The notes below the pieces were generated by a model that searched no databases, was not told the DNA's origin, and saw only the letters and a program-made list of their open reading frames with translations. A DNA stretch of 64,000 nucleotides from Hyperoplus lanceolatus (Eukaryota; Chordata; Actinopteri; Uranoscopiformes; Ammodytidae). This document shows, piece after piece, positions 57,611 through 64,000 of the stretch (the stretch's first letter is position 1; every line of letters starts with the position of its first letter). The stretch lies in NCBI GenBank assembly GCA_026929865.2, contig CM049416.1, positions 12,911,501-12,975,500 on the forward strand, read 5' to 3'. Both the position numbers and the translations under genes were made by a program.

Positions 57611-58800
57611 CATGTTAACGGTGCATGGGATTGAGCAGTAAAACTTTATGAAACATGTTCATATAGCTTTCCTTCCATAAATAAAAAAGGAGCCAGATTG
57701 TACATTTACACGTGGAATTTGAAACATGGAACTCCCCAAAGAAAACTCCCATAAGAGTGCAATAAAAATGCCCCGGCTGACTGTATAATGACAAATACAC
57801 TAGCATATAACAGGGCTGGTTTTATTTGTGTATGGGCTTAGCAATGAACGATAATGTTACATGAAGAGGCGAGGCTTTTTGGTTACGGTGGATATGGTTA
57901 ATCAGGCTAGTTGACAGCTAGGATTTGAGAAGTGATGCTTTATACCAAACTGAGCTCGAGCAAAGAAGGGTAGAGGTCATATGTGCTGGGCTTGAATTTA
58001 CAACCCTCCAATTCAAGGAGGATCGAAATATCCTTTGAGTTTTTGACAATGGTCCTTTTTTCCAGCAGCAATTGGACTGGTAGTGGCCTAGTGGGCCCAC
58101 TAAATGCACACGTGTTGCTAACAACATTTACAGGACACTGAAGCAGCTAAATGGAATTCAGCCATCGTTAACTTTTGTTTTTTGCTGCATTATTTTGAAA
58201 AAGAAATTCCTGCTTTTTGATGAATATGTGCTGATTGTTTCATTCACTTATTGAAGTCTACAATGACTGACTGTGTTTTTTTTTATCCCTTGTGGTGTGT
58301 ATTGTAAAGCTCTTTTGGTATAGCATTATCTTTTTAACATATAGGCCGAGGGGTAGTTTTTCCTCATCCAATGACACTAAAAAAAATGTGACAATCAATG
58401 CACCACATGGACATCAAAGATCAAAACAAGAAAGAATGTTTTTGATGACAGTGTGGAAAATGCTTTGAAACAAAATTTACACATTTGTGTAAATGTGTAA
58501 AATAAAAATGTACAAATGTGTAAAATGTGTTGTAAAATAAAATGTACAGAAAGTTTAATTGAGCTAGAAACAAATAAATAAACAACTAAATAAACTGGAA
58601 CTGTTTGAATTACATTTTGTATTATTGGGCTCAGGATTTCTAAAGATCCTGCTACAGCCCTGACAGACATGAACAGGTAGGCCAGATATTGCATGAATAG
58701 CCCAGAACAATCCCGAATGAAAGATTAAGGCTACTGATCAGTCTCCACGGTAGCACCCAGTCTGATGGTGATCGGACGGCAACATGGATCGGCAATAATT
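57611..58800. other. Intergenic upstream of nudt4
   Basis: No gene or recognised repeat; AT-rich. Confidence 0.45.
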
Positions 58801-58844
58801 ACGCATTTGTTTATTATCAATGTTTTGACCGGAACTGTGGCTCC

Positions 58845-58916
58845 ACCCACCGGGAATCGCCCAACCAATGAGCTCATCCCTGCCTCGTAGGAGTGAGCGA
58901 CCTGCGTATCTTAAAA
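58845..58916 (+). promoter_or_regulatory. Candidate nudt4 core promoter
   Basis: A CACCC-type GCTCCACCCACC, a CCAAT box (58865-58869) and a TTAAAA (58911-58916) precede a GC-rich leader that runs to the start codon at 59301. Spacing would put transcription start near 58940. Inferred from motifs only. Confidence 0.4.
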
Positions 58917-58954
58917 CTCCGCTCTCGCCTGTTCATTGTACTGAGTCAGCGGCC

Positions 58955-58999
58955 ATGCGCAAATGGACCCAGAGGAGGGCTGTGCTGTGTAGGCTGTAG
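58955..58999 (+). promoter_or_regulatory. Upstream ORFs in the nudt4 leader
   Basis: If transcription begins near 58940, the leader holds a 14-codon uORF at 58955-58999 (MRKWTQRRAVLCRL), an overlapping one at 58963-58992 (MDPEEGCAV) and a third at 59178-59201 (MMRRLCC). All end before the main start codon at 59301. Confidence 0.4.
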
Positions 59000-59300
59000 T
59001 CTACAGAAGATATCCCTCTCTGCCTGCGTGGACCGCACGCTCACAATCTTCGAGACGCACTGATTTTCGCGAAGGGAAAAACTATACATCCAGGATAAAC
59101 CGACGGTTACATTGGGATCTCTCCAAACCCTCCTCTGCTTTTATCCCTCGGACCACGGACGGATACACGGAGCGGCAATGATGCGGCGGCTCTGCTGTTA
59201 ACTCATTGGATCCCCCACCACCCTTCCAGCGCTCTCTCGCTTTATATCGCTCCCCTTTTCCCGGTTTTTATCTTATCCAAGGAGTTAGATTAAATCTACA

Positions 59301-59396
59301 ATGAAGCTGAAGCCAAACCAGACCAGGACTTACGATGGCGAGGGCTTCAAGAAACGAGCAGCGTGCCTGTGCTTCAAGAATGAGCGCGAGGAAGAG
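59301..59396 (+). CDS. nudt4: Diphosphoinositol polyphosphate phosphohydrolase 2, first coding exon
   Basis: Nudix hydrolase family that removes beta-phosphates from inositol pyrophosphates. The exon encodes 32 residues: MKLKPNQTRTYDGEGFKKRA then ACLCFKNEREEE, followed by GTAAAG. KPNQTRTYD-EGFKKRAACLCF agrees best with NUDT4; NUDT3 reads KSNQTRTYDGDGYKK. The Nudix box is encoded by later exons, not found by 64000, so intron 1 is longer than 4.6 kb. Mammalian proteins start MMK; here there is one Met. Neighbouring ube2n and mrpl42 match the human 12q22 order, which supports nudt4. Confidence 0.88.
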
Positions 59397-62300
59397 GTAA
59401 AGAAATATTCCGCAGTGTAATAAAACATGGAAGTGAACCTACATGAACATAAATATACAGGGTGTTGTGTATGACTTTGTGGCCTAGTCATCCCCCTGTC
59501 TGCGGTCTGCACCCAGTCATTATTCAAACAACACATAGGAAGGGATCATGAATTAAACTGACGATAGTCTTTAATAATGAACATGGGTTTTGATTAGTTT
59601 CGTCTAATTTTATAGGTGCCATTTTTAATGACATTGTTTTGCGTTTCTCTTAAAGCCACTGTTTTGATTTGTGTTTCCGTGGTGCTGTTGCTGCCGCTGA
59701 TGCGCCCCGGGCATCCAGTTTAGGCTAGTTTGAGGAGCACATAGAGAAAGGAGAGAGGAAAAAATAAATTGTTGTCAAACTGTCTTCAAATAACAACAGG
59801 TGACTAACTAGCAAATGTTTCAAAATAAAATGTATGAGTAGGGAACACCATTCGAATCGTCTTTGAGTGCTTTTATTTAGACAACCAATTCACTCTACTT
59901 CCTGTTAGCTTGACGTAGCTTAAACCAAACCAGAGAGGGGGCGAGGCGCTCTGTCGCACGTTTTCTTTTTTAATACCTGGGGTTTGACGTCGGCTCTCTA
60001 GTGTTGAGTGAGGACATGAGTATACGAGTCTATTATTAAAATACATTTGTCAAATGTCTTGTCACCACATTTAATAACGCGACAGGGAGTCCGCATCCGT
60101 GACAGGGCAGTGACCATTCATGATTATGCTGCATCCCGCCGGCCTCGGGCGGGCAGCTGCGTAGCAATTATGTGGATGAGGATTTAAAGGGGCCTTTACC
60201 AGGTAAATAATGAATATGTGGTAGACAGACCTATGCTGTTGTTTTGTCTTATAGACATTTCACGGCGATATACAGAGTAAACCCACTTGAAAGGGGGCTT
60301 TCTGCAGTTTGTTTTTCAACTTAAGCCCAATAACATAGTTGGGAAACATACTTTAAATAGGCTACATTTAACAGACCATACATACAAAGCCTACTATAGG
60401 CCTACATTTTACATGCATACATCCATATATATTTAATACTTTAATTTGAGATTTGGGTTCACTCGCACGTTATTCTTGCATTTGTGCCTGGTAAGCCATA
60501 TGTCCTTATCACTAGTAGGCCTAAGTCATATTTATGTCCAAACATCAGGAACATGTCTTTATTATTGTGGCAAATTCTGGCATGTCTGAAATTAGTCTCC
60601 TCCAAGAGCTTAGCATAAACAACCTGTTACACAATATGCCATTAAATTTAAAAAAAACACAGCCTGGTGTTACTAGACTGTCAACATGATTGCTGTCTGA
60701 GCCCTCCAGTGTGTTAATGTGACACACACACACACACACACACACACACTATCCGTTCACTTACACATGCGCAGGTGTTATGTCATCATTATGTCTGAGT
60801 TTTAAGCGTAGGAACACATAAGTGATTAGAGATTTTTCTTAAAATTGTGATTTGAAAGTTGAGAGTTTGTGCACTGTGATTCTTTTCTCATATAACTCAT
60901 AATCACAGGAAAGGGCAGAAAGGGTTACAGACTGTCACAACAGAAATGTGTAGGTGTGACCACCATCATCCTAGGCGTTTTTAAGGCATTGACAGGCATG
61001 TCAGCCCACAGTAGTGAGTGACAGGGTGAAAAGTACGGCGACCAATTAATCAGTGCGCTGATTGTGATTCCATTGGCTTTATTTATGTCCAAAGAAGCTT
61101 GACATATTTGGCTTTGTGTTATCAATACTTCCCTTGAACGCATGCTTACACACACACAGTCGGTTCCAAGATGCAGGAGACCAAACTGTGGTGAAATAGG
61201 AGCTATGCATGCTGCTGCACTGTTTTGTTTTGGAGAGGGAAGGAGGAAGCTTGAGCTCTTGGGGAAAAAGGTATTGCTATGACAGCAATTATAACTCCCA
61301 ACAGAGGAAAACGGGAACCTGTCGGAGTAGTTGGACAGCAGTGATGGCTGAGTAGGACACCTGAGTTAAACAGCATGTAACTTGCTTGCTGTTAATCTGT
61401 GGCGCCTGACTCGCTTTTGTGCCAAGAAGGAGGTTGTAGGGAGCCATTAGTTTGATAAGTACTGATTTTCTTTCCCTTAAAAAACTAAATGAAGTCTGCT
61501 GATTGGTGCATTTAATTGATAAAGAGTAAACCAAAGGTTTACAGGGCTCTGTATAAATCTTTAAAGCTGCTCCGATATAAAATTTTAGGATTAAAAATCA
61601 ACCAAGTAGTGTAATTGTAAAGTGGGTTGCTCTTTTGTGACCTGGCAATTCCCTTCAGTTTTGAGGAGCTTTACGGCTAATTCGAGCTCATTGTTTTGTT
61701 TTTCTGGCCCGTAAATGTACTTGTTTTGGTTGAGTCTCACGGCTCTCATTAGCATCATTTCCAGCAGCAGCAGCAGAGGGTGAAATACCTGCTAGTTAGC
61801 AACTAACTGGTGAACACAGCGGAGCATTTAGCTGCCAATGAGTCACATATTTCCCTCTGGAGTTGGTGGGGACCAAAAAAAGAGTGAATTATTGGACTCC
61901 CATTGGCCAGCAGTCCAGAAACCTGACTACCAATGAACACTCTGTCGCTTCCTATCTGCTGGAAGTGACCCATCTGCTTACACGTTCACCATATCACCTT
62001 AGAAGGTGATGATATGTTGGGTGTAGTGTTCACACCCTGGCCACTTCCCTGAAGTGTCTTTTTAAGGTTAACTGTTATCAAATCAGATGCTTTTATGTTT
62101 GTTTCATAATTTAGAAGCAACCTAATCAGTATCCGTAAGTGTTTGGCAGCGTTGTGAACTTGTGGCTCTACTAAAATAAACCTTCCCATAATGCCAAGGG
62201 TTCATATAGAGTGAGGGAAATTCTCTGAGTAGCTCAGTAACCTCCCATGTGTTATTATGAGATTGTATATCCAAGAGGCCACATTGACAGTACTGCAGCA

Positions 62301-64000
62301 GAATGTAAATAATGTCATACTGGAAATGGGATGGGGAAGTTAGGTTATCAGTGTGAGTGGAAGTTCCATAAAGTCAGAAATGTATGATCAGTCTCTCTCT
62401 CTGTCTTTGCCTGTCCTGCTGCCTTGTCTCTGGCATTCCTTTTTTAATGGTGTCTCTCCTGTTTGTTGATACCCGTATAATGAAGCAACTCTATTATTGT
62501 CTTAGTACTATTGATTTTGCCCCCACACTCGCGTGTACTTTGAGTGTGAGTCTTTCCCTCATTCTCTCTTCGCACCGGGCCAGGCCTGGCATTTTGAGCC
62601 TCCTTTATTTGACAGCTCCATGCGTTCCTCCTTGGGGTTGAGGAGGAGGTGTTTATGTCCTCCAGAATATCCCTGCCTGCTGTCCATGAGCACTCGCTGT
62701 CATGGCCTGTGTTTTACTAGAAATGGTTACTACTGTATACTGATATCTCACATTGAGAAATTGATTCGAGAATCCCTACTTATGGCATACCCATGGACCT
62801 ATGAAATGCCATGTTGGTTTCCAGGAGTTGACATTTGTCCATTGTTTTTTTCTTTACTTACCTAGATGACATTAACTGTTGCATTGCCGGATAACTTGCC
62901 CACCTCCCTTTTCAAACTGGAGGCCCCCTTGGGAAGTTGTGTAATTTGCTAAACTAGTCAAATGCCATTGGAAACACTATGGTCTTCCCTCTAGGGCTTC
63001 TCTTTCATCCTGCCACTCTTTCTTAATATAGGTGCTGATTTAACTATCATGGCGGTGTGAGTTATTTTGTTTTGGTTTTTCAACACACTTTAAATGGTTG
63101 CCTTCTGGGTTTAAGGCAAACATGCTCCTTTCTGTTTGTCAAAAGTGACGGGAAAGTTCAGAAAGAATAAAGGTATGACTTTATGAGTCAGCCTTCTTAT
63201 TCATTGATTCCCAACCATGGCTACTTTTAAACGCCTGTGGTACTTCTACAGTTGCTATGGGGCATTTTGCAGAGCATCTCAACTAATCAAAAAATAAGAT
63301 TTTGAATTTAAAAGTAAATAAATACAAAAGTTGATTCAGCTGTAACACTTGAACACTACATGTAGAAGTGGTTGAAGAAGTAGATCGCTATAGAGAATGA
63401 ATGTACAGTTTTGTTGTAGTACCAATATCTACGTACTTTCATATAGCTAATAGTATTCAATAAAATCCACTTAAAACCATTTTTAAAAGTACACATTTTG
63501 AGCGTGATGATGGGTGATGTTGACTAGTCAAAAAAGGCTGGGGAGTACAGGTATTCAACAGTTTCTAAAAGTGACTTGGTGCCTCAGACAGATGAACAGG
63601 AGCTCGCGGGCTTGATTTTTGTTGTGGTGACAAACGTAGCACCCAAACCCCCTGCTGCTCCCTCTGTTACGGACCTGTAGCCGTATTAATGATCTCAGAA
63701 GCACATGCGAAGAAACAAATCCTTAATTACATCCACTTTGTAATATGTCGATTCAGTGCTCTACATTCCAAAAACTAAAAGCAGCCTGTGTGCTGTACTC
63801 TGATGAGGGACAAATTACAGTTCCCCCGAGGCACCAACCAAAAGATAGAAGTGGAACAAGCAAATATCAGCTTTGTCCTCGCGACCCCCGGAAGCGCAGT
63901 GGCTTTTGTTTTGTATACATCTCTCACACTTGATGGGCTTAGGACACATTCACACAAGCGTTTTCCCCTCTAAGCCTCGCCGGCTGCAGCTCAACACACA
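59397..64000 (+). other. nudt4 intron 1 (partial)
   Basis: No second exon encoding a Nudix box was seen. It holds a (CA)n at 60722-60749 and otherwise unrecognised sequence. Confidence 0.6.

Overview
The window is nuclear DNA of a ray-finned, probably percomorph-type teleost. The evidence is five vertebrate protein-coding genes with GT-AG introns that are short by mammalian standards, read exon by exon on the + strand, set among fish-type transposons (L2 with an esterase-like ORF1, Harbinger, hAT, Tc1, and tRNA-derived SINE). Exon limits come from reading splice sites and reading frame by eye against remembered vertebrate orthologues. No alignment was run.

Layout. 1-9986: 17 exons of ano6 (phospholipid scramblase/ion channel); roughly the first 90 residues lie upstream of the window. 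11299-15938: two nested PIF/Harbinger elements. The inner one carries an intact DDE transposase and a Myb-like gene with two homopolymer frameshifts. 16638-18113: a non-autonomous hAT-like element with a perfect 8-bp target duplication. 18566-18841: a small inverted-repeat element beside the pwp1 promoter. 19028-23969: pwp1, complete (15 exons, 496 aa). 25262-27041: mrpl42, complete (5 exons, 145 aa). 28146-33043: ube2n, complete (4 exons, 152 aa) with a long 3' UTR. 37846-44395: a hAT-type element with long inverted arms, split by a nearly full-length L2 retrotransposon (37983-42927). 47581-49100: a second, inverted copy of the 16.6-kb hAT element, itself holding an L1-like fragment. 50137-51176: another inverted-repeat element. 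53644-54401: a fold-back element built of 21-bp repeats. 59301-59396: first coding exon of nudt4, whose remaining exons lie past the window end.

The genes are ordinary housekeeping or signalling genes: membrane lipid scrambling, ribosome biogenesis, mitochondrial ribosome, K63-ubiquitin chains, and inositol pyrophosphate turnover. mrpl42, ube2n and nudt4 are also neighbours on human 12q22, so that trio is conserved synteny. ano6 and pwp1 are on other parts of human chromosome 12. The unusual content is in the mobile elements: nested insertions with readable target duplications, an empty site preserved in the opposite arm of an inverted repeat, and near-intact transposon genes whose frame breaks fall in homopolymers.
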